Shown: positions 30,137-38,333 of the stretch, piece by piece | Layout: each line of letters opens with the position of its first letter | Position numbering within the stretch: the first letter of the stretch is position 1 | Assembly (NCBI RefSeq): GCF_022374935.2 | Contig: NZ_CP092430.2 | Span: 2,418,001 to 2,482,000, forward strand | Length of the DNA stretch: 64,000 nt | Reading direction: 5' to 3' | Origin: Mycolicibacter virginiensis | GTDB taxonomy: Bacteria; Actinomycetota; Actinomycetes; Mycobacteriales; Mycobacteriaceae | Notes under the pieces: model-generated | What the model saw: the letters and a program-made list of their open reading frames with translations, nothing else | Databases searched by the model: none | What the model was told of the DNA's origin: nothing | Made by a program: the position numbers and the translations under genes

Positions 30137-31024
30137 TCAGGTCCCTGGCAGTTGCAGCGTCGCGGTGCGCAACCGCTCGGGATCACCGGCGATATCAATG
30201 GTGTGGATGCGGCCGTCGTCGCCGATTCCAATGCGCAACAGGGCCAGCAGGCGGCCTGCGGGGGCGATCGCGATACCCGGTGCGCCGTCGATGAGCAGCA
30301 CGGTACCGGCGCGCGCCCGCCGGGTGAAGTGCCGAGTCTCGGTGGCGACATCGCCGGCGCCACGCATCTCGGTGGGCACACCGGCAGGTATCAACACGGG
30401 GTCGACGCGGCGCACCACGTCCGGTGCCAACAACTCCAGCAGGGTGGGGATGTCGCCGCCACGCGAGGCGGCCAGGAACGCGCGCACAATCTCGAGATGC
30501 TCGGCGCGGCGTCGCGGCTGGTCGGCCGGCGTGGCCCGCAGCCGGGCCCGGGCACGGCTGGCCAGCTTCTTGGCCGCGTCCGGTGAGCGGTCCAGTACCT
30601 CGCCGATCTGCTCGAACGGCACATCGAACACGTCGTGCAGCACGAAGGCGACGCGCTGCGCCGGCGACAACCGGTCCAGCACCACCAGCAGGGCCCGGCT
30701 GACCGCCTCGGAGCGCAGCACCTGTTCGTCGGCGGCCGGTGCGGCCAGCTCTGGGGAGCTTGCCAACTCGGGTGCCTCCGACAGTGATTGCTCGACGCGA
30801 CGCGCGCGTGCCCGCAACTGGTCTATGGCGGTGCGTGCGGTGATGGTGGTGAGCCAGCCGGGCAGATTGTCCACCGCGGCGAAATCGGCACTGCTGGCCT
30901 TCAGCCAAGCGGATTGGACAGCGTCGTCGGCGTCTGCCGCCGAGCCGAGCAGATGAAACGCCACCGAATGCAGATGTCGGCGGTTGTCTTCGAACCGTTG
31001 GGCCAAAACGTCGGTGTTGCCCAT
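30137..31024 (-). CDS. ECF sigma factor with C-terminal SnoaL-like domain (ECF41/SigJ-like)
   Basis: 295 residues. Sigma2 (FHLLGSAADADDAVQSAWLK, then LPGWLTTITAR) and sigma4 (SPAQRVAFVLHDVFDVPFEQI) are followed by a roughly 110-residue SnoaL/NTF2-like domain with DGAPG and a final AGDPERL. That ending corresponds to the DGK and NPDKL motifs by which ECF41 factors regulate themselves without an anti-sigma. ECF41 genes typically sit beside small redox genes. Here a DoxX gene is divergent, 72 bases away, and is a likely target. Confidence 0.88.
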   Translation of the reverse strand: MGNTDVLAQRFEDNRRHLHSVAFHLLGSAADADDAVQSAWLKASSADFAAVDNLPGWLTTITARTAIDQLRARARRVEQSLSEAPELASSPELAAPAADEQVLRSEAVSRALLVVLDRLSPAQRVAFVLHDVFDVPFEQIGEVLDRSPDAAKKLASRARARLRATPADQPRRRAEHLEIVRAFLAASRGGDIPTLLELLAPDVVRRVDPVLIPAGVPTEMRGAGDVATETRHFTRRARAGTVLLIDGAPGIAIAPAGRLLALLRIGIGDDGRIHTIDIAGDPERLRTATLQLPGT

Positions 31025-31096
31025 GGGTCACCTTTCCCGTTCGGGAGTCGTCACAGGGATAGAGCCACATCCACCGACGACAGGAAGAGCAACACC

Positions 31097-31450
31097 ATGA
31101 GCGTACAGACGATCTACCTGGTGACCGTCGTGGTGACCGCGGTCGCCACCGTCGCCATCGCCGTACCCGATTTCATACCGGCACAGTTCGTCCTGGCCAA
31201 TTCCGCGCGGGTGGGAGTGCCGCGGTCCTGGTTGCCGCTGCTGGGCGGGCTGAAACTGGCCGGCGGCGCCGGCCTGCTCGTCGGGCTGGCAGGGGTTCCG
31301 GAGCTTGGCGTCGCCGCCGCAGCTGGGCTGGTCGCGTACTTCATCGGGGCGGTCGTGACCCACGTGCGAGCCGGGGTGTTGTCCAACATCGGTTTCCCGG
31401 CCGCCTATCTGCTGCTGTCGACGGCGTCGCTGGCGATCTTGCTGGCCTGA
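31097..31450 (+). CDS. DoxX-family membrane protein
   Basis: 117 residues, four TM helices, with the DoxX-like PRSWLPLLGGLKLAGGAGLL and YFIGAVVTHVRAG segments. It probably acts in redox/detoxification at the membrane. Its upstream region has CGTCACA (31049) followed by CGAC (31075), an imperfect match to the ECF41 promoter pattern TGTCACA/CGTC, in keeping with control by the divergent sigma gene. Confidence 0.82.
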   Translation: MSVQTIYLVTVVVTAVATVAIAVPDFIPAQFVLANSARVGVPRSWLPLLGGLKLAGGAGLLVGLAGVPELGVAAAAGLVAYFIGAVVTHVRAGVLSNIGFPAAYLLLSTASLAILLA

Positions 31451-31451
31451 C

Positions 31452-31895
31452 CTAACCGAATTCGGCGGCCGGGTCGGTGTGGCTGACCGCACCGGCCCGT
31501 CGTGGCAGTTCGACCACGACGTTGGTGGCCTTGACCGAGGCGACCACCAGGCTGCCGGGTTGCAGCTGCAATTCGTCGGCGGCCTCCCTGCTGACCAGTG
31601 AGACCAATCGGAACGGTCCGGCCTGGACCTCGACCTGCGCCATCACCGTGTCGCGGGTGACCTTGGTGACCAGCCCGACCATCCGGTTGCGTGCCGACTG
31701 GCCCACCACCGGATTGCGTGAGACCGGTTCGACGGCAGCACGCTCCTGGGCGAACCGGGCCAGCTCGGCACCGTCGACCATGCGGGGGCCACTGCCCGCC
31801 GTCAGAGACAGGCGACCGGAGTCGATCCACCGGCGGACGGTGTCGTCGCTGACCCCGAGGAGCTCGGCGACTTCGGCAATTCGGAAGCTCGGCAC
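31452..31895 (-). CDS. HTH plus TOBE domain protein (molybdate-responsive/MopI type)
   Basis: 147 residues from GTG. The N-terminal excisionase/MerR-like HTH (FRIAEVAELLGVSDDTVRRWI) is joined to a TOBE domain (ARNRMVGLVTKVTRDTVMAQV, ELQLQPGSLVVASVKATNVVV). TOBE domains bind molybdate or tungstate; with an HTH this suggests a small sensor or regulator. No mod genes are in the window. It is convergent with doxX with a one-base gap. Confidence 0.85.
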   Translation of the reverse strand: MPSFRIAEVAELLGVSDDTVRRWIDSGRLSLTAGSGPRMVDGAELARFAQERAAVEPVSRNPVVGQSARNRMVGLVTKVTRDTVMAQVEVQAGPFRLVSLVSREAADELQLQPGSLVVASVKATNVVVELPRRAGAVSHTDPAAEFG

Positions 31896-31926
31896 GAGGT
31901 GAGTTTATCGCCGCTGTGGCGCCCGA

Positions 31927-32727
31927 TCAGGCTCCTGGGAAATACCGGATTGTCGTGATCGGCGCCCCACGGCCGGCCACGTCGAAGAAGAGCACGGCGC
32001 GTCGCCGTGCCGCGGTGATCGCCACCGCGACGGTGCTGCCCGCAGCCAACATCTTGGTCAGCCGCGCGCCGTCCAGCTGCGCCCCGAGTTCGGCAAGTTC
32101 CAAGGCGGTGTCATCACCGTAAGTTACTGTGGCACTGGGTGATAGCGAAACCCGGGCGGTGGCTGTGTTACCCGCGGCGAGTGCTTCCAGGAAGGCTTGC
32201 ACCGGCTTCTTGCCCCTGCTGCCCGGTCGGCGGAACCCGGCGACGAATCCGGCGGCGCCGGCCAGTCGCTGATTGCGTAGCAGTGCTTGTGACAACCCGA
32301 TCCCGGCGGGCAGCGACGCGACACCGTTGCCGAGGAACTGGCCCACCATGGCCGGGAGTTCCCAGTAGGCACGCAACCGCTGCAGTTCCCAGCCGCCGGC
32401 CGACTCGTGCAGGTCATAGCGCAGGATCGCCGGGATGTGCATGGTGACCGACGGTCCCATCGCGACCTCGAGCTGCAGATCCCGGACGACCGTCGTCCCA
32501 CACACAATGTCGAGATCGCGGTGGAAGGTGATGTCGCGCGGACCGATGAACGTGTCGTAGAACCGGCCGATCTGCTCGGGGCCGACGTGCGGGCGTGACC
32601 CCACCGGATCCTCCACCCGGCCGTCGGCGCTGAACAGGCCCGCCCAAGCGGACCTATCGTGGGCAGCCGCGGCGGCCGGTGACTGCTCGACTGCGGCCAA
32701 CAGCTCCGCGGCCTTGGCGCCCGTCAT
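31927..32727 (-). CDS. tandem NTF2/SnoaL-like protein, Rv2042c-type
   Basis: 266 residues. The first half is an NTF2-like cone (AAHDRSAWAGLFSADGRVED, PEQIGRFYDTFIGPRDITFH) and the second half a weaker one (AFLEALAAGNTATARVSLSP). Its ATG overlaps the pncA stop (ATGA). Position and size fit M. tuberculosis Rv2042c, which also follows pncA. The function is unknown. Confidence 0.8.
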   Translation of the reverse strand: MTGAKAAELLAAVEQSPAAAAAHDRSAWAGLFSADGRVEDPVGSRPHVGPEQIGRFYDTFIGPRDITFHRDLDIVCGTTVVRDLQLEVAMGPSVTMHIPAILRYDLHESAGGWELQRLRAYWELPAMVGQFLGNGVASLPAGIGLSQALLRNQRLAGAAGFVAGFRRPGSRGKKPVQAFLEALAAGNTATARVSLSPSATVTYGDDTALELAELGAQLDGARLTKMLAAGSTVAVAITAARRRAVLFFDVAGRGAPITTIRYFPGA

Positions 32728-33665
32728 CGGGCCGCCTCCGCCACAACGACACCGGCGCTGTGTATCGCAGCCAGCGCGGCGGCGCTCGACTCGGCCGACA
32801 CGCTCGCGGTCAGGTGCGACAACACGGTGGTGGAAAAGCCCTCGCGGACAGCGTCTTTGGCGGTAGCGCACACGCAGTGCTCGGTGGCGACACCGACCAC
32901 GTCGACGTTGTGTACTCGATGTTGGATCAGCCAGTCGCGCAGTGAGGTGCCCTCGTCATCGACACCCTCGAAGCCGCTGTATCCCGCGCTGTACGCGCCC
33001 TTTTTGAAGACCGCCTCGATCCGAGCCGTGCTCAGTGCCGGATGAAATTGCGCACCGGGACTTCCCGCGACGCAGTGCGGCGGCCAGGACGTTCGATAGT
33101 CCGGATGTTCGGAGAAATGCGCGCCGGGATCGACGTGCCAGTCCGCAGTAGCCACCACGTGCGCGTAGCGGGCCTTGCCCGCTGGGCTGTCCACGTAATG
33201 GCTGATCTCCTGCGCGACGGTCACGGCACCAGGCACCGGGATCGCTCCCCCCTCGCAGAAATCGTTCTGCACATCGACGATGACCAGCGCCCGCATGCGT
33301 CCACAGTATCGTCGGCGGCGCAGCGCTTCTCGGCCACACAGCGCCCAGGATCCGAGGACCGTCACCAGCACCGCGGCCTCGACCGCGGTGGTCCACGCCG
33401 GCGGGTAAAGCACACCGGCCAGATAGTGGGCGATGAATCCGTCCGCTGGTAGCGGGGCCATTCCAGCGGCGGCACGCGCCCGGCGCTCCAGCCAGGTCAG
33501 CGGGCAGTCCAGATGACCGATGACGATCAGCCCCGCCCAGATCGCCGCCGCCCCGTGCAGCCAAACGGTGCGCGGCCAGCGCACGGCGAGAAAGCCGCCG
33601 ACCACGACGTAGCCGACGAACGCAAGATGCGATGCGACGATGAGCACCACCGCGATCTGGTACAT
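32724..33665 (-). CDS. pncA: DUF2784 membrane domain fused in frame to nicotinamidase/pyrazinamidase PncA
   Basis: 313 codons without a stop. Residues 1-123 from MYQIAVVLIVAS form a DUF2784 membrane protein: four TM helices, HLAFVGYVVVGGFLAVRWP, then HLDCPLTWLE. PncA begins at MRALVIVDVQNDF, an internal ATG at 33296. Numbered from there, the triad Asp8/Lys99/Cys141 and metal ligands Asp52, His54, His60 and His74 all match the M. tuberculosis enzyme with a shift of three. I see no ribosome site before the internal ATG. The product hydrolyses nicotinamide and would activate pyrazinamide. Confidence 0.85.
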   Translation of the reverse strand: MYQIAVVLIVASHLAFVGYVVVGGFLAVRWPRTVWLHGAAAIWAGLIVIGHLDCPLTWLERRARAAAGMAPLPADGFIAHYLAGVLYPPAWTTAVEAAVLVTVLGSWALCGREALRRRRYCGRMRALVIVDVQNDFCEGGAIPVPGAVTVAQEISHYVDSPAGKARYAHVVATADWHVDPGAHFSEHPDYRTSWPPHCVAGSPGAQFHPALSTARIEAVFKKGAYSAGYSGFEGVDDEGTSLRDWLIQHRVHNVDVVGVATEHCVCATAKDAVREGFSTTVLSHLTASVSAESSAAALAAIHSAGVVVAEAAR

Positions 33666-33757
33666 CGGTCCGCCGTTTCGCCCTCCGCAGAAACCGCTTC
33701 CGTCCCTGTTCGTCACGGTACATTGGCGAACATCCAACGTGGTCAGGAGCAAATCTG

Positions 33758-34327
33758 ATGACAACCGGCGATTTCGGCCCGAACGGTCCTGGCTACGGCC
33801 CCGGAGGCCCCGGAGGCCCCGGAGGCCCCGGATATGGCCCCGGATATGGCCAGCCCGGCGGCTATCCGCCGCCGCAGGGCTGGGGGCCGCAGCCCGGAGG
33901 GGGACAGAAACCGGGCGGGCTGGGCAGGCGCTTTTGGGCCCGCGTGCTCGACGGCTTCCTGGTCGGCATCGTGGCGTTCTTCCTGTCGGTGTTCCTGTTC
34001 TCCGACGACTACCCGTTCCTGGTCACCGGCCTGTTCTCCGGGGCGCTGACGTTCGGCTACTTCGTGCTGTTCGAGGTGACCCAGGGCGCCACCCCGGGCA
34101 AGCGGCTGCTGGGCCTGGCGGTGCACGGGCCCGACGGGGTCTCGAAGCCGACGGCTTCGCAGTCGGCCATCCGCAATTCGTTCACCTTGCTGGCCGTGGT
34201 CCCCTACCTCGGTGCGCTGCTGGCCTTCGTGGCCTACGTGGTGATCGCCGTGACGATCAGCGGCAGCCCGACCAAGCAGGGCAAGCACGACGAGTTGGCC
34301 GGTGGCACCCGGGTGACTCGGGCCTGA
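33758..34327 (+). CDS. RDD-family membrane protein
   Basis: 189 residues. The N-terminal 55 residues are low-complexity Gly/Pro/Tyr built on a 9-base DNA repeat (GGAGGCCCC). Then RRFWARVLDGFLVGIV and a further two to three TM helices carry the RDD signature (R near the start, D in the first helix, KRLLGLAV later). CAGGAG precedes the ATG. It is possibly a transporter or exchanger; the substrate is unknown. Confidence 0.85.
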   Translation: MTTGDFGPNGPGYGPGGPGGPGGPGYGPGYGQPGGYPPPQGWGPQPGGGQKPGGLGRRFWARVLDGFLVGIVAFFLSVFLFSDDYPFLVTGLFSGALTFGYFVLFEVTQGATPGKRLLGLAVHGPDGVSKPTASQSAIRNSFTLLAVVPYLGALLAFVAYVVIAVTISGSPTKQGKHDELAGGTRVTRA

Positions 34328-34343
34328 TTCCCAACGCGAGACG

Positions 34344-35849
34344 TCAGTGCGCTAACGAAAAACCTTGCCAGGCCTTGCGTCGCTCGGGGGCCGGGTCGTA
34401 TTCCAAGCGGGTCTTGCGGTCGAACACCATGACGGCACGCTCGTCGGCGGTGTAGGCCGGCCAGCCCTCGTCCGGCACCCCCGCCCGGCTGAACGCTCCC
34501 CAACGGCGCTGCACCTGCTTGCTGACCTGCAACGCCGTCCGGCGGTCCGCACCGGCCGTGAGCAGCCGGCCAAAACCGCCAGTGCGGTACACATCGAACA
34601 CCGCGAACAACTCGGTGGCGTGCGTGGCACCCATGCCCGACCAGCGCAGCATCCGCGGCGCGTAGTCGTAGCGGTAGACGTAGGTGGGGGCATGGGCCCC
34701 ATGGGCATCGGCGATTTGCCACACCGCGGCATTGAAGGCGAAATCACCGCCGAGCCGGATGCACGCCGCCCGCTTCGGGTAGTCCGGATAGGCGGCGATG
34801 ATGCGGTCACGCACCCCCGCGTCGGTGCCGGCCAGTACCGCCTCGACCATCGGCTCGTCCACCGGCAGCATCTTGAGGAATCGGGTGAACAGCCGCCCCT
34901 CATCGGCGTTGCTGCCCACGATGAGCGGAACCCGGTGGGCTGATCCCTGCCGCATCGCCTCAATCGGGTCCACCGGCAGCACGTCGTCGCCGCAGACCGG
35001 CCCGATCGGGAACGCGCCCAGCATGTCTCGGTTGCCGTCGGCGATCAATCGGTCTTGGGCGGCCAGCAGCTCCGACGGCGTCACGCGCAGCAGTGCCTGG
35101 GCGCCGGACGGTCGTACCCCGAGCAATGCGGCGAATCGCTCGGCGAAGGCGGCAGCAATGTCGGTGTTGCGCACCAGACCTGCGGCCGGGCTTTCGGCGA
35201 TCGCACGAGTGAACAAGCCTTGCGCCGCGGGAACCGCCAACAGGGTGGCCACCGCGTGCGCACCCGCGCTCTCCCCGAAGATGGTGACGTTGTCGGGGTC
35301 ACCGCCGAATGTCGCGATGTTCTCCTGAACCCAGCCCAGGGCTAGCACCAGATCGCGCAGATACAGGTTGCTGTCCAGGGTGACCTCGGGGGTCGACAGC
35401 GAGGACAGATCGAGACACCCCAGCGCACCGAGCCGGTAGTTGACCGACACGTACACACAACCGCGACGGGCCAGCGCCGCACCGTCATAGATGGGGGTGG
35501 CCGAACTGCCCATGATGTAGCCGCCACCGTGGATGAACACCATGACCGGCAGCGGGCCCGTGTCGGTGTCCTCCGGGGCCACCACGTTGAGCGTCAGGCA
35601 GTCCTCACTGGTCGGCTGGAACCGGCCGGGACCCAGGACGGTGTAGAACCGTTCCTGCGGCGCGCAATTGGTGAAACCGTGGCAATGGCGTACCCCCGAC
35701 CACGGCTCCGCCGGCTGGGGCGCCCTGAACCGCAGCGGACCGACCGGCGGGCGGGCATACGGAATGGACCGCCATCTGCGCACCCCGTCGCGGACGAAAC
35801 CCTCCACAACGCCGGTGGCGATGCGGGCCTGCACAGGGTGGTTATGCAT
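34344..35849 (-). CDS. lipT: type B carboxylesterase LipT
   Basis: 501 residues. Carboxylesterase features are the oxyanion HGGG (107-110), the EDCLTLNVV loop, and the nucleophile elbow FGESAGA with Ser194. The size and order pncA-lipT-lppI match M. tuberculosis Rv2045c. It lacks a signal peptide. The last 17 bases before the convergent RDD gene contain nothing notable. Confidence 0.9.
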   Translation of the reverse strand: MHNHPVQARIATGVVEGFVRDGVRRWRSIPYARPPVGPLRFRAPQPAEPWSGVRHCHGFTNCAPQERFYTVLGPGRFQPTSEDCLTLNVVAPEDTDTGPLPVMVFIHGGGYIMGSSATPIYDGAALARRGCVYVSVNYRLGALGCLDLSSLSTPEVTLDSNLYLRDLVLALGWVQENIATFGGDPDNVTIFGESAGAHAVATLLAVPAAQGLFTRAIAESPAAGLVRNTDIAAAFAERFAALLGVRPSGAQALLRVTPSELLAAQDRLIADGNRDMLGAFPIGPVCGDDVLPVDPIEAMRQGSAHRVPLIVGSNADEGRLFTRFLKMLPVDEPMVEAVLAGTDAGVRDRIIAAYPDYPKRAACIRLGGDFAFNAAVWQIADAHGAHAPTYVYRYDYAPRMLRWSGMGATHATELFAVFDVYRTGGFGRLLTAGADRRTALQVSKQVQRRWGAFSRAGVPDEGWPAYTADERAVMVFDRKTRLEYDPAPERRKAWQGFSLAH

Positions 35850-35876
35850 GAGCCGAACGGTAGCGAATCACCCGGT

Positions 35877-35996
35877 GGTTAGCGAACCTCGACGAAGGAG
35901 AGGTGCGGCTGGACCGCCGCTTGGACACGGCCGGTTAGCGAACCTCGACGAAGGAGAGGTGAGGCTGGACCGCCGCTTGAGCAGGGCCGGTTAGCC
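35877..35996. repeat. 56-bp tandem repeat, two copies plus partial third (MIRU-like)
   Basis: Units begin at 35877 and 35933, with a partial third at 35989 (GGTTAGC). Each contains CGACGAAGGAGAGGTG and GGACCGCCGC. Read on the minus strand each unit ends with HLSFVEVR followed by TAA. A related 57-bp unit is at 52991-53066. It fills most of the lipT-lppI intergenic region. Confidence 0.8.
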
Positions 35997-36003
35997 TAAC
36001 GGC

Positions 36004-36711
36004 ATGCGTCTCACCGGGCTGGTCGCCGTACTGCTGTTGGTCGCGGGATGTTCTGGCGCCAAGGTCGAAGAGCCGACGCCGACTTCGACTGGTTCGTCTT
36101 CCTCCAGCACGGCACCGCCGTCGACATCGGCGACGTCAACCTCGGCGAAGCCCACGGGGCCGCTGGCTCCCCCGGCTGCGGGCGCGGCGATCGCCGACGT
36201 CATCGCCTGGATAGAAGCCGGCCAGCCCGTCGACACCGCCGACTACCACAAGGCCACCCGCGACGGCGAGGTCACCGATCTCATCAATGATGTCGCCTTC
36301 ACGGTGGGAGCTGCGCCGCGCCGCGCCACCACCTGCATCAGCGATTCCGGTTCCCCCGACAGCGCCTTGGCCTGTGTGGTGGATCTGGCGAACCCGCCGG
36401 CACAGCCCGCCGACATCTACGGCGAGTGGAAAGGCGGCTGGGTCGACTTCGGCGGCAACACGCTGCGGGTGGGCTCCGCGCACGGCGATCCGGGCCGGTT
36501 TGTGCACGGCGACGGCGCGCAGCTGCCGGACGGATCGACCCTGTCGTTCGGCGACTACCGTTGTCGGGCGGATCGAGTCGGGCTGATCTGCGTGAACTAC
36601 GCCCACCGGTCGGCGGTGCTGCTGCGCCCGGCGGGCATCGGAACCTTCGGCTGCCTGCACCCGGTACCGCCCCCAGCCGACGCCGGCGAGCAGTTCAGCT
36701 GCGCCAGCTGA
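36004..36711 (+). CDS. lppI: lipoprotein LppI-like
   Basis: 235 residues. The signal ends in lipobox LVAGC (Cys16), followed by a Ser/Thr/Pro-rich linker (20-60) and a Cys-containing C-terminal domain (TTCISDSG, LACVVDL, YRCRADRVGLICVNY, FGCLHPV). It lies after lipT as in M. tuberculosis (Rv2046). The function is unknown. Confidence 0.8.
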   Translation: MRLTGLVAVLLLVAGCSGAKVEEPTPTSTGSSSSSTAPPSTSATSTSAKPTGPLAPPAAGAAIADVIAWIEAGQPVDTADYHKATRDGEVTDLINDVAFTVGAAPRRATTCISDSGSPDSALACVVDLANPPAQPADIYGEWKGGWVDFGGNTLRVGSAHGDPGRFVHGDGAQLPDGSTLSFGDYRCRADRVGLICVNYAHRSAVLLRPAGIGTFGCLHPVPPPADAGEQFSCAS

Positions 36712-36714
36712 GCT

Positions 36715-37062
36715 TCAGCGCCAACGGTCGGCCGAATCGACGGCCTGCAGCAGAATGTCGCACAGTTGCCGCAGCTCGTCGTGGGGAGCGTCTTCGGACA
36801 GCGCGGTCGCGATGTCCTCGGCCGCACATCGCACCTGATAGACCCGATCGGACAGGGCGGTCGCCTCGTCGGCGGAAAGCACCACGGAGTCGGGCGTCAG
36901 GGCCGTCGTCTTCCCGCTGCTGATCAGGGCACGCTGCTCGTAGGCGCGCTGCCGGCAGGACTGCCGGCAGTACTGGCGGCGCCGGCCGATCCCGGCATCA
37001 CCCACATCGCGGCCACACCATCGACACGGCTGGGGGCGGGGACTGCGAGGCACGTCGAACAC
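36715..37062 (-). CDS. small zinc-ribbon-like protein, Rv2049c-type
   Basis: 115 residues with PCRWCGRDV and RRRQYCRQSCRQRAYEQR, a four-Cys zinc-binding N-terminus, and a helical C-terminal half. It ends three bases from the convergent lppI stop. In M. tuberculosis pks12 lies between these genes; here it is absent. Confidence 0.75.
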   Translation of the reverse strand: MFDVPRSPRPQPCRWCGRDVGDAGIGRRRQYCRQSCRQRAYEQRALISSGKTTALTPDSVVLSADEATALSDRVYQVRCAAEDIATALSEDAPHDELRQLCDILLQAVDSADRWR

Positions 37063-37118
37063 CTTAATCCGAGGACGGCGACGTTCCCGGTATCATGAGA
37101 GGTCGCGCCATATGCGCC

Positions 37119-37145
37119 GGGAACTTCAGAGGGTTCGCTCGCGTT
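37119..37145 (+). promoter_or_regulatory. SigE/SigH-type promoter candidate for rbpA
   Basis: GGGAAC (37119-37124) and CGTT (GTT at 37143-37145) are separated by 18 bases, matching the GGAAC-N18-GTT pattern of SigE/SigH-class sigma factors. It lies 48 bases before the rbpA ATG. Stress control of rbpA is known in actinobacteria. A TTGACA at 37144 could also contribute. Confidence 0.55.
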
Positions 37146-37192
37146 GACACTCGCGAGGCATTTTTCACCAATAGGCATAAGGAGAGTGGGTC

Positions 37193-37528
37193 ATGGCTGA
37201 TCGTGTTCTGCGGGGCAGTCGGCTGGGAGCCGTGAGCTACGAGACCGACCGCAACCACGACCTGGCACCGCGCCGCATGGCGCGCTACCGCACCGACAAC
37301 GGTGAAGAGTTCGAGGTGCCGTTCGCCGACGACGCGGAGATCCCCGGCACCTGGATGTGCCGTAACGGCCTGGAAGGCACCCTGCTCGAGGGCGACCTGC
37401 CCGAGCCGAAGAAGGTCAAGCCGCCGCGCACCCACTGGGACATGCTGCTGGAGCGCCGCTCGGTCGAAGAGCTCGAAGAGCTGCTCAAGGAGCGCTTGGA
37501 GTTGATCAAGACGAAGCGGCGCGGCTAA
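37193..37528 (+). CDS. rbpA: RNA polymerase-binding protein RbpA
   Basis: 111 residues, standard length. The N-terminal tail and central zinc/core region (LGAVSYETDRN, YRTDNGEEFEVPFADDAEIP, MCRNGLEGTLL) precede the basic linker and the C-terminal sigma-interaction helix (HWDMLLERRSVEELEELLKE). It binds group I/II sigma factors and stabilises open complexes with CarD. AAGGAG precedes the ATG. Confidence 0.97.
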   Translation: MADRVLRGSRLGAVSYETDRNHDLAPRRMARYRTDNGEEFEVPFADDAEIPGTWMCRNGLEGTLLEGDLPEPKKVKPPRTHWDMLLERRSVEELEELLKERLELIKTKRRG

Positions 37529-37546
37529 AAACCGCGGGCTTGTTCG

Positions 37547-37582
37547 CACCGCGGCGTCTCGCCCGAGACGCCGCGGTGTTTT
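37547..37582 (+). terminator. intrinsic terminator after rbpA
   Basis: The stem CACCGCGGCGTCTCG (37547-37561) pairs perfectly with 37564-37578 and is followed by TTTT. It sits 19 bases after the rbpA stop and just before the convergent ppm1 stop, so it may stop transcription from both sides, though only the plus strand has the T-run. Confidence 0.88.
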
Positions 37583-38333
37583 AGCTTCGGGCGCTCCGCA
37601 GCCGGTTCACCCGGCCGCCGATCCCCCACCGCGCGACCTTGACCATCGCTTCGCGGATGTTCGAGCCACTCATCTTCGACACGCCCAGCTCACGTTCGGT
37701 GAACGTGATCGGCACCTCGGTGATGGTGAACCCGTTGTTGACGGCGCGCCAGGTGAGGTCGACCTGGAAGCAGTAGCCCTTCGAGTCGACCGCGTCCAGA
37801 CCGATCTTCTCCAGCACGCCGCGCCGGTAAGCCCGGTAACCGGCCGTGATGTCGTGGATCCCAACGCCGAGCAGCAGCCGCGCATAGGTGTTGGCGGTCT
37901 TGGACAGCACCAGGCGGCGCACCGGCCAGTTTCGCACCGTCCCACCGTCTACGTAACGCGAGCCGATAGCCAGGTCGGCGCCCGCGTCAATGGCGTCCAG
38001 CAACCGGTAGAGCTGCTCGGGCGCGTGGCTGCCGTCGGCATCCATCTCCACGATCACCTCGTAGTTGCGGTCCAGCCCCCAGGCGAAACCGGCCAGGTAC
38101 GCTGCGCCGAGTCCGGCCTTGGAGGTCCGGTGCATGACGTGAATGCGCTCGGGGTCGGCGGCCGCCCGCTCGTCGGCCAGCTTCCCGGTACCGTCCGGGC
38201 TGCCGTCGTCGACGACGAGGACGTGCACGTCGGGTCGGGCCTGCTGGAGTCGGTCCAGGATGATCGGCAGGTTCTCCAACTCGTTGTAGGTGGGGATGAC
38301 CACCAGAGTGTGCAGGCTGGGACGCTCACTCAT
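37581..38333 (-). CDS. ppm1: polyprenol monophosphomannose synthase Ppm1 (catalytic domain)
   Basis: 250 residues, a GT2 enzyme. [13 protein letters not shown] opens the fold, DDGSPDGTG follows, and MDADGSH carries the metal-binding DxD (Asp98/Asp100). It transfers mannose from GDP-mannose to polyprenol phosphate for PIM, LM and LAM synthesis and glycoproteins. In M. tuberculosis it is fused to Lnt (Rv2051c); here it is a separate gene overlapping lnt by eight bases, as in M. smegmatis. Confidence 0.95.
   Translation of the reverse strand: MSERPSLHTLVVIPTYNELENLPIILDRLQQARPDVHVLVVDDGSPDGTGKLADERAAADPERIHVMHRTSKAGLGAAYLAGFAWGLDRNYEVIVEMDADGSHAPEQLYRLLDAIDAGADLAIGSRYVDGGTVRNWPVRRLVLSKTANTYARLLLGVGIHDITAGYRAYRRGVLEKIGLDAVDSKGYCFQVDLTWRAVNNGFTITEVPITFTERELGVSKMSGSNIREAMVKVARWGIGGRVNRLRSARS

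Noticed and set aside
33780-33850. Tandem GGAGGCCCC repeat as a possible CRISPR or regulatory repeat
   Set aside because: It is in frame at the start of the RDD gene and simply encodes a Gly/Pro-rich disordered head; no spacers.
36597-36827. Small minus-strand frame bridging the lppI end and the Rv2049c-like gene
   Set aside because: Out of frame with both real genes and without motifs.
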